Source: Achatina immaculata (lineage: Eukaryota; Mollusca; Gastropoda; Stylommatophora; Achatinidae). From it: a stretch of DNA of 64,000 nucleotides. Made by a program: the position numbers and the translations under genes. The stretch is taken from assembly GCA_009760885.1 (NCBI GenBank), contig CM019713.1, positions 27,562,927 through 27,626,926 of the forward strand, given 5' to 3'. The notes below the pieces were generated by a model. That model saw nothing but the letters and a program-made list of their open reading frames with translations. It ran no database searches and was not told the origin of the DNA. How positions within the stretch are numbered: the first letter of the stretch is position 1; each line of letters starts with the position of its first letter. Below, in pieces: positions 34,003 to 46,205 of this stretch.

Positions 34003-35528
34003 ATATATACTGTTAAAAAAAAAAACAAAACGCAACACTGCTGTAGTCGTAATGGACACCAAATTTAAAACTTGTATCAAAATTTTATTTTACGGAATTA
34101 ATGTTTCAGTCTTCGCATGAAGAAACTTTAAGACATTAGCAATGAAATGATGTTCATTAAATTTGGTTTGGACTTTTATTCTTTGCGACTGAGGCTTCCG
34201 TTTCAGTAAGGTGTATGGCCTCCTCTGGCCTGTATCAGAGAATGACGTCTCTTTGACATGGATCCGATTAGCCGTTGGATCTGTTGTTGTGGGATGGCTG
34301 CCCACACTTTCCGCAGTGCAAGAGACAACTGTCGGAGATTGGTTGGCGCCATGTCTCGCTGGCAGACTTGTCTATTGAGTTCATCCCATACGTCTTCTAT
34401 TGGGTTCACGTCTGATGACATGGATGGCCACGGACTGGTCTGGACGTTGTTGTCAGCGATGAACTGGGTGATGAGTTGTGCCACATGAGGTCGAGCGTTA
34501 TCCTCTGAAAAATCAACCCTGGTGCAGCCAAAAGTGGAAGGACGCGAGGACGAAGAATTTCAGCGACGTATCGTTGGGCTTTCAGGCGTCCTTCAGTTTC
34601 CACCAGGTCACTTCTTCCCATGAAGTTGAACGTCCCCCACACCAGTACACCTCCATCACCATGTGGAGGAGCCTCATCCACATAGTTCTGGGCGTAGTGC
34701 TCATGGATTCTGCGGTAAATTCTTCTCCGTCTTCTGCTGGAGCAGAAAGAATGATTCATCACTAAACCAAACCCTTCTCCAATCATTCACAACGGTCCAT
34801 TGACGATGCTGGTTAGCCCACTGCAGTCGGTTCTGGCGATGCCGGTCAGTAAGAAGAGAACCTCTGTAGGGTCTTCTAGCCTAAAGACCACCGTCGTGCA
34901 GCCGGTTCCTGACCGTTTGATCTGAAATTCGACGAGCTGCTGTCATTGACCGGACTGTTAAGGACGCAGATGCAAATCGATTCCTGAGGTGACGCAGCCG
35001 TATGAAGCGGTCTTCGGCAGGAATTGTGACTATGGGTCATAGTCACTGTGTGGCCGGTCTGCAACTGAGCCAGTTTCTTGAAATCGTCTCAAAAGGCGAC
35101 TAGTGGTGGTTCTAACCACATTAAAATGTCTGGCTACTACACTTTGTAGCTGCCCAGTCTGTAAACGTCCAATGATGATGAGTCATTGTTCTGTAGTAAG
35201 ATGAGCCATACTTGCGCATTGAATTTTCAAATGAATTAATTCGAGGAGCGTCACTCTTTTATAGGCATTTAATAACATGGTCAGTGAGTTTTGTGTTCAG
35301 TAAGTTTCATGGGGTTCTCGTGAAATTGTCATGGGGAATTGTCAAAATTGTTGTTTTGACAAGTGTCGCTTTTCTGTCCTCATGAATCATCTGCTGAGTA
35401 CAATTCAGGGCAGCACGTGAAGTTGATGTCCAAGTGAACGTTTCAGTCAATTTGCCCTTGTCTGATCAGCAAACGTACTGTTGTACAAATACAACATCGT
35501 ATTTGTTGCGTTTCTTAACAGTATATAT
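34003..35528 (-). mobile_element. Tc1-like transposon, near full length, with terminal inverted repeats
   Basis: The left end, atatatactgttaaaaaaaa...aacgcaacactg, mirrors the right end, tttgttgcgtttcttaacag-tatatat. TA dinucleotides flank both. The left repeat has gained extra A residues. The total of about 1.5 kb is normal for Tc1-type elements. It sits in the 13.7 kb intron, antisense to the receptor gene. Confidence 0.9.
34203..35209 (-). pseudogene. Tc1-like transposase, decayed
   Basis: The start is MAHLTTEQ followed by an in-frame TGA. Next come LQSVVARHFNVVRTTTSRLL (helix-turn-helix), SLTVRSMTAARRISDQTVRN, the catalytic-core part GVLVWGTFNFMGRSDLVETE, and VAQLITQFIADNNVQTSPWP then SDVNPIEDVWDELNRQV, holding the third catalytic acid (E of N-P-I-E). 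Its length of about 335 codons equals the family norm. The early stop and a frameshift near the second catalytic Asp (about 34480-34500) show that it is inactive. Confidence 0.9.
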
Positions 35529-35627
35529 AAGTTCCGGTTCTAAAATAACATATTCTTCTGAGGTTTCTCCGAACTATTTCTTTATGCGCAGCATTTCTTG
35601 TGGTTACTTATAATTTGTTTTCATTTC

Positions 35628-35630
35628 AAG

Positions 35631-35662
<32 letters not shown>
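35628..35662. repeat. (GA)n microsatellite
   Basis: Pure GA run. Confidence 0.95.
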
Positions 35663-35664
<2 letters not shown>

Positions 35665-35673
<9 letters not shown>

Positions 35674-37150
35674 TTATGGTCAGACCAAATAACACAGGGA
35701 AACAGAAACAACCAAAATGAATGGAAACATCAAGGACTACGACACACAACACAGAAAATGAACCTTCTCTAAACTGATTTCCACAGATACGCTCTCACAC
35801 TAATGGACTAAAGTTTGCTTTTTAAAAATCATATCATATAGAATCGGAGCGTTTAGCTAAAATACTGGGCACGTCTAGGTTGGGAACCTGTTTCAACATG
35901 AGTTGGTACCACTTAGACCTGGATCTGCTTTGCTGAATAAAGATTCAGCAAACTTGACCCAGCAATAAACGATGCTTATAGACTGGTTGGTTGTTTGGCT
36001 CGCTAGGTGGTTGCTTACTTCCTTGTAGCTATAAGCTTGCGATCTCGCCTCCAGATGCCATAGTAAAGACTGTCAATTTAAAAAAAAAAGTTTTCAATTA
36101 GAATCACCAGATAAATGATCTTAGAATCACCGCTGCTGTTCCAGGTTAAGATCATAGGTCTCCAATCTCTTATTTAGAAAGAGGATCTCAGTTTAGGTGG
36201 AGCTATTCTATAGAACCAGCGAGAATCTGTATCTAATGGAAGGCAACGGAAGCTACATTTAGTCCAAGAAACCTCAAAGCTATCATTTCGACTACTCTGA
36301 TGCCCAGGATCTTGGAATAAAGCAGCAGTTCAGGCTAGGTATATGATGATTTTCACATTTCACAGAGCAGAACTTAGAAACGATTTTCCCAGCTTCCACC
36401 ACGAGCATGGTGGAGTACATCGCTCTCTGCTCATGTGGCAAGACTTCGAGGCGCTGCACGAGAACGCAGGGGACAAGACTTGAGCCAGATATGATTGGCA
36501 GGTCCTCACAACAGTCAGGTAATCTCCAACACGGTCAGGTAATCTCGCTTAACAAAAGCATTTGCTTTTAAAGACGTATATAAAATGACAACTATACCCT
36601 CATTGGTTTGCGTGAGTAAGGATGAGATACCACGTATAATATACCAGGCTTATACATATAAGGAATCAGACAGCTGTCAGCTGTCTGTCATTTGTCACCA
36701 GATATTGCGTAAAAATGTCCATTGCGCAAGAAATCGCCTTTGTTGATGCAAATATGTAAATATTATCTGGGCATTGATTTAAGAGTAGGGTCTGAGAGGG
36801 GGCGGGGAAATAAAAGAAGAAGAACCACATGAACAGACTTTATATCCGGAACCGTTCTTACAAAAGATGTCTAGGAACATTTTCCGTTTTAGTTTTTATT
36901 GTTCAGTTATTATGGTTTTTTTATAAAGGCTTTTAAGACAGAAATATTAGATACATTGTTCTAGATACTTGAACTATTCCCTTATTATGACTTTTCACAA
37001 TTCTTATATATTTATTTCTTTATTCTTTCACAAGTGCACAGAATCCATAAACGGCACATATCATCTTTTGTATTAGTCTGCATGAGTAAATCTTTCCACT
37101 TTCAATCAAGTCTTCTCCACTTTCCAGAAACCCTTTTCCCATTTTCTGTC
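35665..37150. other. intronic interval, no exon seen
   Basis: Unique-looking AT-rich sequence. A poly-C run follows at about 37170-37186. Confidence 0.5.
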
Positions 37151-37399
37151 AAGTATTTCCTCCACTCCACCCCCCCCCCCCCCCCCCATTCAAAAATTTC
37201 CCCTCTGTCCATCAAGTCTTTCCACATTTTCCTCCATCAACACTTTCTTCACTTTCTGTCAAGTCTTGCCCCATTTTCTGTCAAGTCTTTCTCCGGCATA
37301 CTATCTCTCGATCTGTACGTGCTTGGACATTGCCTGTGTTAGATATTAGAATGTGCTCACATGAAGCAAACAAATCAACACAAGAAGAGGAGCGACACA

Positions 37400-37595
37400 G
37401 CACAAACTTAAAAAAAACACAAAAGTGTAAATTTACACAAATACAACACAAAAGCACACATTACAAATGTGTAAAACACAAAAAAGCACAAAAGTACACA
37501 ACACAAAAATACACAACACAAAAGGACATAATACAAAAAATACACAACATAAAAGTACACAACACAAAATCATCCAACATAAAACACGCAGCACA
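37400..37595. repeat. A-rich ACACAAAAGTACACAAC-type irregular repeat
   Basis: Irregular 11-17 bp units built from acacaaaa. It abuts the RT fragment at 37598. Confidence 0.8.
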
Positions 37596-37597
37596 AA

Positions 37598-38560
37598 AGT
37601 GCCCGTAAAGTCTGGAGCAGTACAGGGCAGTGTACCATCTCCTTTACTATTCATAACATATATTGACAACATATACAAAGAAGCTAACATACATATTAAA
37701 GACTTCATCACAGAGCTGCCCAACACCCCAACCCCAGAAAGAATGCCGACAAACCCACAACACCTTCCAGAAGATATACCCAATAAGAGGACCATAAACG
37801 AACTCCTTTTTTTGCTGACGATCAAGTACTTATAGCCACATCAGAAAGAGACCTACAGCAGAACATGGATAATTTAGCAAGGGGATGTAAAAGCCACAAC
37901 ATGAAGATCAGTCCTGAAAATACAGATGGCATGACCATAGCGAGAGAAGAAATCCAAACAAAAATCTTCCAAGACAACCAGCCATTGAAACAACTGAAAC
38001 ATTTCAAATACCCAGGTGGCATAATATCATCCTCAGGAACAGATGACGCTGATATTGAGAACAGATGCAATAAAGCGAATCAGGTCATTGGACAAATGAC
38101 TCCTTTACTGAAAAATAAATACATCACAACTGAAACAAAAAGGGCACTGTACAACACAATGTTTCTCCCAACTCCATGCTATCATTGTTAAATATGGACA
38201 CCAACAGACAAGAACAAAAGAAAAATCATCACAACAGAAATGAGATGTTTAAGGTGAATACTAAATGTGACAAGAAGAGACCAAATAAGAAATTACGCCA
38301 TCAGGGCAAAGGTCGGAATAACACTAGTTTTACACTAAATCCAGAAACAGCAAGTCAAATGGCTTGGCCATGTTACACGGCTACCACCAGACAATATATC
38401 ACAGACAACATTCACACTAAGATTTGTAAGTAACAGAGGAAGAGGCCGCCCACGCAGGGGATGGAGAGAGGAAATTACAGAAGCATTACATATTCCGTTA
38501 TATGATAGCTGAGCCCTATCATCACGCCTGTTTGTCCCCTCAACACTGAGAGGTATATGA
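37598..38560 (+). mobile_element. non-LTR retrotransposon fragment, RT palm to C-terminus (family F)
   Basis: Blocks in order: KSGAVQGSVPSPLLFITYID (Q-G-S-V-x-S-P-L-L-F motif), NELLF followed by a frameshifted A-D-D box, HNMKISPENTDGMTIAREEI, LKQLKHFKYPGGIISSSGTD, and KRALYNTMFLPTPCYHC. A decayed tail has RNYAIRAKVG, VKWLGHVTRLP and RGRGRPRRGW in shifting frames. It is 5'-truncated. Confidence 0.85.
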
Positions 38561-38654
38561 GGAAGGAGACAAGACAAGGCAAAAACGCAAAAGCACGTAA
38601 CAGAAAAGCACACAGAACAGAAAAAGCAAAACAGAAAGGCATGCGAGCTCACAA

Positions 38655-38834
38655 AGCATGGGTGGTTATTTCAGTTTTAATCATGTTTGTTTTATGTACA
38701 GCATATTTGTACTAAACTATGTAGAAATTCTGGAAGTGAGAGATGACTGTAAGATAAAAGGCAGAGTATCAGACGGGCCTGCATGCATAATTCTTCACCC
38801 TTTTAAAATAAAGTTTAATCAATCAATCAGTCAC

Positions 38835-38835
<1 letters not shown>
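38655..38835 (+). mobile_element. non-LTR retrotransposon 3' end (family A) with (AATC)n tail
   Basis: aggcagagtatcagacgggc-ctgcatgc and the aatcaatcaatc tail match 17475-17645 and the reverse copies at 43205 and 57985. Confidence 0.75.
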
Positions 38836-38865
<30 letters not shown>

Positions 38866-38872
38866 TCTCTCA
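38836..38872. repeat. (CT)n microsatellite
   Basis: Interrupted CT run directly after the LINE tail. Confidence 0.9.
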
Positions 38873-38939
38873 TTGTCTCACACTGCAGTACATATTGCAT
38901 TACTTTTCATAACTATCCGTTACTTTACATGATCTTCCA

Positions 38940-39700
38940 TTCTTAAATGCTACTGTTCTGTAGGTTCTATTCTTCTATAAGTTCTACTCCCCAGAAAGGT
39001 CTAGTCTTTTCTTTTGTAAGTTCTATTCTATTCTGAGCTTTTTTATTCTCTGTGTATTTTTTAAAATACTCTATCATCCAATTCTCTTATGTTTTGCTCT
39101 CCTTTAGGTGCTACAAATCTCAGAGTTCTACTTTTCGATAAGACTTACTTTTCTGTAAGTTCTACGCTTCTTTTAATTTCTACTTTTCTAAAATTTCAAC
39201 TTCTCTGTAAGCTCCACTTTTCTATAAGTTCTGCTTTTCTGTAAGTCTTACTGTTCTAGAAGTTTTTGTTCTTCTGTAAGTTCTACTTTTCTATAAGTCC
39301 TACTGCACTATTAATTTTTGTCATCTGTAAGTTCTGTTCTTCTAAGTCCTACTTGCACTATAAGTTTTTTTTCTTCTTCTATAATCTTCTATAAGGAGAT
39401 GTCATCGCTTTTCTACAAGTTCTCTTCTAATATAAGTTCTATTCTTCTGTAACTTCTACTCTTCTAAGTCCTACTGCTCTATACATTATTATTATTGTTC
39501 CGTAAGTCCTGCTCTTCTACAAATTCTCCTCTTTCATAAGTTCTGTTCTTTGTAAGTTATATTCTTTTGTAAGTTCTACTTTTCTATCCATTCTGATCTT
39601 TTCTAAGTTCTTTTATTCTCTAAGGACTTCTATTCTCTATCTTACCCGGAGTTCTGCTCTTTTCAACATTCTTTTCTTGAGTTTTCCTTTTCTCCAAGTT
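38940..39700. repeat. degenerate TAAGTTCTACTTTTCTA-type repeat
   Basis: About 760 bp in which ctgtaagttctacttttcta-like phrases recur at irregular 17-35 bp spacing. It is pyrimidine-biased. Confidence 0.8.
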
Positions 39701-40100
39701 GTTTAAAAACTTAGAGAAATCTTACCCTCGCCCGTGTTAAGCTGTTTCTTATTGCATGTTAGTGACTGCGCCTAACTGCATCCTATCTCCTTCCTTCTTT
39801 TTTGATAGCTTCTTCTCTTTAGCTCTGTCCTGTGGCCACTCTCTCTGGCGCCGAACCTCTCTCTAATAGTATCGATTTCCTGAAGGCTCTGTAGAGTTCT
39901 TAGATACGTCTATGTGTGTATGAGAGAGCACTTTTATGTGTGTACTTTGTCTTTTATGTTTGTGTGTAGAGAGAGAGAGAGAGGGGGGGGTGTTAAACTA
40001 CATTATTGTATACTTTTACTTTCAATCATTTCCTTCCTTTCCCTGTTATTTGCCTTTAAGAATAACAATACATTATTATGCCATGATAAAAAGGCACTTT

Positions 40101-40104
<4 letters not shown>

Positions 40105-40143
<39 letters not shown>
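40105..40143. repeat. (CT)n microsatellite
   Basis: Pure CT run; a short (GA)n/G run lies at 39968-39990. Confidence 0.95.
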
Positions 40144-40144
<1 letters not shown>

Positions 40145-40146
<2 letters not shown>

Positions 40147-40795
40147 TCCCTGTCAGGGTGACATACATTGGATTCATTACCTAATATCCGCGTACAGCCA
40201 ACCACGCAACCACACAACCACACAACCGCGGTATACACAATGAAACCAGATCAATACGTGAATTCTGGTGAGGTGTATCGATCAAAACGCAAAACAGCAT
40301 AGCATTAGAGATATGTATGGAAAACCGGCTGCCCACGTTTTCTAATTCGAGGTGGACAAATCTTCTCATGGAAACCTCGCATTTCAGCGATTTGAATTAC
40401 TACTGTTTACACATCATGTTTTATTAAAAGATTTTTATTTCCAGTTATTCAGTTCATTTTCTTTGTCACTGAATGTGTTTCTCTGTAATTTTTACCCTTT
40501 CTTTGTCATAGTCATACCATTTTAGTTCAGATTCTGAAACTTCTCACCTTCAAATTCTATGTACTGCACACGTATTAACAATTTTAATGACCAGTGCTTG
40601 TTTGTTGGTCAGCTGTCTTACATATCTGCAAGTATTAATTGTGTGTAGTAGACGGTGTAGTGAAGATTCTGAAACTGATAATGTTATAGTGTATCACATT
40701 CATAGAAAGGAATCAAGAAGGAAGGTTCTTAGCAGGATCCACCATCAGCATCAAAGTTAGGCAATGGTCATTTTTCAGGAGCACAGAATGAGTGT
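40145..40795. other. intronic interval, no exon seen
   Basis: AT-rich; nothing recognised. Confidence 0.5.
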
Positions 40796-40804
40796 TAGAT
40801 ATTT

Positions 40805-40980
40805 CTTATCGCACAAAGTGAGGACTAGCTTAAAGTGTTGGCTATCCGTCATTGCACAAAGTGAGAACTAGCTTAAAGCGTTGGCTATGCGTCATTGCAC
40901 AAAGTGAGGACTAGGATCAAGTGCTAGATATTCCTCATTGCACAAAGTGAGGACTAGCTTAAAATGTTGGCTGTCTCTCA
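40805..40980. repeat. about 50-bp repeat, 4 copies
   Basis: The unit contains cattgcacaaagtgaggact and agcttaaagtgttggct. Confidence 0.9.
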
Positions 40981-41084
40981 TCTCATCCTATATCCTCTCT
41001 CTCTAAGGATGATTTACTGCAGTGGTCCTCGTCCAAATTGTTATATTCTTTTTATGGACAGTGCAAGAGGCATAACCTCTCTCT

Positions 41085-41525
41085 GAACCTTAAGTGCCCA
41101 GGGCACATGGGGCTTCCGCAAAGGTTTTCCACAAATGCCTGTCCTTCGCCTTTTTTTCTGCTCTTGCCCAGGCGAGCCCTCTATTGCTCAACATCCTTTC
41201 TGTTGTTCTTCTCCATGTCTCTTTTGGTCTACCCTTACTTCTGTTCCCCTGTGGTGTCCATCTTAGTGCTATTTTTGGTAGTGAGTTGTCAGTCATCCGG
41301 AGCACATGTCCCAACCATCGCCAGCATCTTTCCTCAATAATTGTTGTCAGTGGCTTCATCTGCATTTCTGCCAATAAGATGTTATTTCTTACAGTGTTTG
41401 GCCAAACTATTTTTCTAATTCTTCATAAACATTTAGTCTGGAAAGAATTCAACTTGTTTTCTATGGTTTCGGTGATTTTCCAGCATTCACTTCCATAGAG
41501 TAGTATACAGTGAGACATAATACAG
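41085..41525 (-). mobile_element. non-LTR retrotransposon C-terminal fragment (family E)
   Basis: Reverse-strand blocks: LLYGSECWKITETIENKLNS, FQTKCL, LTTIIEERCWRWLGHVLRMT, RSKGRPKETWRRTTERM and KDRHLWKTFAEAPCALGT. There is one frame break near 41380. The same family is at 19450-19735. Confidence 0.87.
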
Positions 41526-41544
41526 TAACGAAAATCATACACCA

Positions 41545-41970
41545 GGAAAAAAATAGAAGAAAAATAGCAAGGAGATGTCAGCCATATAGATTGGTGAACA
41601 GCAGAAAAATAACAAGGAGATGTCAACGATATAGATTGGTGAATAACAGAAAAATAGCAAGGAGATGTCAGCGATATAGATTGGTGAACAACAGAAAAAT
41701 AACAAGGAGATGTCAGCGATATAGATTGGTGAACAACAGAAAAATAGCAAGGAGATGTCAGCGATATAGATTGGTGAACAACAGAAAAATAACAAGGAGT
41801 TGTCAGCGATATAGATTGGTGAACAACAGAAAAATAACAAGGAGATGTCAGCGATATAGACTGGTAAACAACAGAAAAATAACAAGGAGATGTCAACGAT
41901 ATAGACTGATGAACAACAGAAAAATAACAAGGAAATGTCAATGATATAGATTGGTGAACAACAGAAAAAA
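41545..41970. repeat. 45-bp minisatellite, about 9 copies
   Basis: The unit is like aacagaaaaataacaaggag-atgtcagcgatatagattggtgaac. Open frames on both strands are artefacts of its length. Confidence 0.95.
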
Positions 41971-42024
41971 ATGGACTGGAGAGAGCGTGGCAGGATGCAC
42001 AGTCTTTTCATTCCCAACGTTATT

Positions 42025-42716
42025 GGGACCATGAAGAGTTAAAATAATATTCACGTTTCAGGGACTATGAAGAGTTAAAATGATATTCACGTTTCAGAGA
42101 CTATGAAGAGTTAAAATGAAATTCACGTTTCAGAGACTATGAAGAGTTAAAAATAATATTCACGTTTCAGAGACTATGAAGAGTTAAAATGAAATTCACG
42201 TTTCAGAGACTATGAAGAGTTAAAAATAATATTCACGTTTCAGAGACTATGAAGAGTTGACATGATATTCACTCAGGGACTATGAAGAGTTAAATAATAT
42301 TCATGTTTCGGGGACTATTAAGAGTCAACATGATATTCACGTTTCAGAGACTATGAAGAGCTGACATGATATTCACGTTTCAGAGACTGTGAAGAGTTGA
42401 CATGATATTCACTCAGGGACTATGAAGAGTTAAAATGATATTAATGTTTCGGGGACTATTAAGAGTCGACATGATATTCACGTTTCAGAGAATATGAAGA
42501 GCTGACATGATATTCACGTTTCTGAGACTATGAAGAGTTGACATGATATTCACGTTTCAGAGACTATGAAGAGTTAAAATGATATTCACGTTTCAGGGAC
42601 TATTAAGAGTCAACATGATATTCACGTTTCAGCAACTACGAAGAGTTAAAATGATATTTACGTTTCAGGAACTATGAAGAGTTGACATGATATTCACGTC
42701 ATGGGGACTATGAAGT
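42025..42716. repeat. about 35-36-bp minisatellite, about 19 copies
   Basis: The unit is like gagactatgaagagttaaaa-tgatattcacgtttca. A further unit (42958-43000) lies beyond the SINE at 42717-42957. Confidence 0.95.
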
Positions 42717-42957
42717 AAAAAGTATGCCTTAGGATGCCACAGGGATATGGTGTTAGTGCCCACATTTTCCTTGGTCTGTCAGCACACTAGAGGGTGGTAT
42801 GGTCAGTATCACGCCTGGCCGCCTTTCCTTCACCAACTCCAGAAGTCAGGTACCCATTTCTACAGCTGGGTGACTGGGGTGCCTCAGGCAGGATTTGAAC
42901 CACCGATCCTCACAATGAGAGACCAGTGCACTAACCACTTTGCCACTCAGATATGCA
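42717..42957 (-). mobile_element. tRNA-derived SINE, reverse orientation, inside a minisatellite
   Basis: The right end is tRNA-like (ggatttgaaccaccgatcct on +, with agtgcactaaccactttgcc as the A-box side). The body is acccatttctacagctgggt. It is closely similar to the forward copy at 50378-50640. Minisatellite units lie on both sides. Confidence 0.88.
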
Positions 42958-43044
42958 ACTATGAAGAGCTGATGCGATATTCATGTCATGGAGACTATTA
43001 ACACTTTGTGGACCACAGTTATTTACCCTGAAACCCCCCACCCT

Positions 43045-43222
43045 CAGTTCCCAGTAATCGGAGAGACAAAGGGACAGAGGAAGACAAAGAAACAAGATGA
43101 TGAACTAAAAGAGTGGCATGGAGCACGGTTGAACATACTTCTTAAAGGAAGAGCAAAGCATAAATGGCTGTGGAAATCAGTGACAACCAATGAAACCAGA
43201 GAGAGAATGAATGAATGAATGA
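43045..43222 (+). mobile_element. non-LTR retrotransposon 3' end with (GAAT)n tail
   Basis: The translation reads RKTKKQDDELKEWHGARLNI, LLKGRAKHKWLWKSVTTNET, RERMNE: a typical LINE C-terminal end with a short tetranucleotide tail. Confidence 0.65.
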
Positions 43223-43855
43223 CAGACATACTTTTCAAAGGGTTAAGAGTTGGACATGCAGGCCTGTCTAACATTCTGCCCTTCATCATACAGCTTTCAC
43301 TCAGTCACTGTCATTATGATTACATAAATAAATAATAAACTTATCTCTTGTCCATTTACTCCACACTCTGATTTATGCAACAACATGAAATAAACTTGTA
43401 TTCTTACATTCATTCAAAACTAACAAATTTATAGAAAGGTAGTATAAAAAGATGACAACAATTAAGCCATACTTTAGACTACTTTAGACTATGCTTAGGG
43501 AGGCATATAGTCCATATCAAACAGATGTTGACAAAATTTGAAGTTATTAAGAACGAATGTTACTTATGAGTTGGAAGGCATTCCAAAGGTTGGCAGCTGT
43601 GTAAAAGAAGCTTTTTTTTAAACATGTCAAGCCTTGGGTTAGGGAGAATACAACTGCTTAAGCATTGATTGTGTTTTGGGTTGGATTTGAACAGCAACCA
43701 CAAATAGAGTAGAGCATTGTGTGATAGAATTTTAAGACTTAACTTTGCCTTTTTTGAAAAGAAATCTCTTCTTGAGAGGTAGATTATCAAGATGTTTGTC
43801 CTTATTTGTAATATGTGCTGCATGTTTGTCATCTATAAGCTTTACTACTCCTTTT

Positions 43856-44593
43856 TTAAGTGAGTAAAATCTTCATGTTTGACATGGAATAGCCATCCCA
43901 GACCATAGAACAGTTCAAGTGTGTTTGTGATATGTAGTATATTTTTCTGGTGTCTGCGTCAAGAAAATGTTTCATTTTAATAAACTGGAAAACTTTTTTG
44001 GTTAGATTTTCTACATGATGATTCCAGCTGAAGTGGTGGTCAATTATAAGACCTAGAGTTTTATGTTCACTAACATTCTCTGTCTGTGAAGTTCCAGCAT
44101 GGAGCTGTAGTGTTGTTGTTGGTGAATTTGCTAATATCTGCCTTGTTATAATGAGCATGGATTTCGTTTTGCTGGTGTTTATTAGCATTCTGTTGTTGTT
44201 GTTGTTGTTGCAGTTAATTAGACTGTTTATTTCAATTCGAAGAGCTGACTCAAGGTTAATATAGTTATTGTCACTAGTGTAAACTGTGTAGTCATCAGCA
44301 AAGAGGTCACAAGATGGTTTTTTGAGATGAAGTGGAAGATCATTGATGTAGATGATAAACAGGAGAGGATAAAGAATGGATCCCTGTGGAACACCATTAT
44401 CAACTACAAATGAATTTGACTTGGAGTTTTTGAGGCAAACTACCTGCTGTCTGTTGGAAAGAAATGATGTAATAAATTTTGTAAAGTCAGGGTGTAATTT
44501 GTAAATCTCAAGCTTTCTAACTAGGATTTCATGATCAATCACATCAAATGCTTTTTTTAAAGTCAACAAAGACAGCACCACATAATTTATCAT
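43856..44593 (-). pseudogene. reverse transcriptase domain open frame of the family A element
   Basis: 245 codons hold RT motifs from K-K-A-F-D through F-A-D-D-Y to the thumb (FSWNHHVENLTKKVFQFIKM). Its start is arbitrary, since the element is disrupted upstream. The second motif reads L-Y-P-L-L-F, where L-G/S-P-L-L-F is usual. Confidence 0.88.
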
Positions 44594-45468
44594 CGTTTAT
44601 ATTAGATAACCAACATTCTTTCATTTTTGTGAGAGCTGTGTGGCAGGAATGTTTTGGCCTAAAACCTGTCTGACAGTCAACAATCAAATCATTTTCTTGC
44701 ATGTGTTGTAAGGTTGTTTTTTTGTATGTTTTTCTATGAGATTTGACAAAGTCGATAGAGTAGAAATTGGCCTATAGCTTGAGGGATTTTTCTCTGAACC
44801 AGATTTAAAAAGGGGATATATTTTTGGCAATTTTAAAAGCCCGAGGAAAATGACAATGTACAATGTACTTATTGTAAATGTATGTTAGTGTATCTGTAAT
44901 TACTGGGGCTGAGTAGCGTAATATCTTGTTGCTAATTTCATCAAGTCCTGCTGTGTTGTTGTTCTTTAAAGAAGATGAAAAGATAATTATAAACTTCACT
45001 AACTGACATGAAACAAATACTAGGTTGCTTCAGATTTGCACATTTGCTACCTATAAATTAATTTAATTCACCTAAGTCAAAAGTAAGGGTTGGTAGTGAA
45101 GATTTTAAGATATTGACTTCTTCTCTGAAGTGATTGCTAAACTCTTCACTGACGGGCACATGATTATAACTCTGCAAGTCAGACTGCTTTCTCTTGTTTT
45201 TGCAAGAATGTCAACTGCTATTCAGACAGACTTACTGTCTGATTTATTCTGAACTAGGTTCCTAAAGTAATTTCTCTTTTATTGCCTAATTAAGTATTGC
45301 CTCTATTTCTAAGTAGTCGGTAGCTGGTGAATTCCTTAATTTTGTGAGCCTGGTCCCTTTCCTTCATGACTTGCAGTATCTCAGGTGTTATCCAGGGGGA
45401 TTTCACTTGATGTTTAACTCTCACCTCTTTAATAGGAACATGCTTGTCAAATATATCCCTGAAGGTTT

Positions 45469-45984
45469 TTATCCAGTATTCCGTGTCAATTGGTACAAAT
45501 AATCTAGAGGTGCTGCTTGTAACTCTTTCAGAAATGATTCTAAGCTGAATTTGCTAAAACTTCTAAATTTAATACTGGTATGTTTATTTTTGGGAATTTT
45601 CAAGCCATGTTGTGTCCATGTACCAGGGACCAGATAGTGATCACTCAGTGATGTGTGAGGGACTTTACATTCTATGTCTTCTAGATTAGCTACATATATG
45701 TGATCTATTAGTGTGGATGATGTTTCAGTTACTCTAGTAAGTTTAGTGATAATTTGGGATAAATTGAATGATAAAACAGTATCATTCCATGTAGCATCTG
45801 TTTGTCTGTAATTAATATTGAAATCTCCAAGAACAATTATATCCTTTAAATTAAAAGACAAAACATAATCCATCATACTTGTAAGGTGATCATACCATGA
45901 TGCTGTTGCATTTGGATTATGATTGATACAGCACCCGATCAAGGTTGGGCTCTGCTTTGGAAGTTTATTTCCAACCATATGCAT
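45469..45984 (-). pseudogene. APE-type endonuclease C-terminal half of the family A element
   Basis: 171 codons contain G-D-F-N-I-N, L-I-D-H-I-Y and S-D-H-Y-L-V catalytic blocks. The N-terminal part is in another frame at 45985-46150. Confidence 0.88.
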
Positions 45985-46205
45985 TCAACATCTGGTGTCT
46001 CAAGGTCTGTTCTACGGCAAGAGTGTATGGCTGTGGTAACATATACAACTAATCCTGTCTCAAGCTTCCTAGTAGGGTCATGTCGAAGTAAATTATAACC
46101 GTCTATCCTAATGTCCTCATCAGTTATGTTTTTATCTAGAGACTTTCTGAAAAGCCAAAGACATAAACATGGAAGTTATGAGCAGAGTGTAATGTTAGCT
46201 ACCTC

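Larger units (their letters stand above)
43205..46175 (-). mobile_element. EN-RT non-LTR retrotransposon (family A), longest copy, decayed
   Basis: From its 5' side (right): ITDEDIRIDGYNLLRHD and GLVVYVTTAIHSCRRTD begin the endonuclease. Next come IIVLGDFNINYRQTD, STLIDHIYVANL and SLSDHYLVPGTW (APE-type catalytic blocks). RT follows as LKKAFDVIDHEILVRKLEIY, GVPQGSILYPLLFIIYINDL and CDLFADDYTVYTSD (A-D-D present). The C-terminus is KMKHFLDADTRKIYYISQTH and LFKSNPKHNQ. The 3' end at 43230-43330 matches 17475 and 38655. Stops and frameshifts break it between 44590 and 45470. The RT block style suggests a CR1/Jockey-like clade; that is inference. Confidence 0.9.

Noticed and set aside
41423..42032. 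Repeat proteins with YFSVVHQSISL or FFCCSPIYIADISLL units
   Set aside because: Reverse-strand readings of the 45-bp minisatellite joined to a LINE fragment.
43856..45984. Endonuclease and reverse transcriptase frames as host or viral genes
   Set aside because: Motif order and the shared 3' end show a decayed non-LTR retrotransposon.
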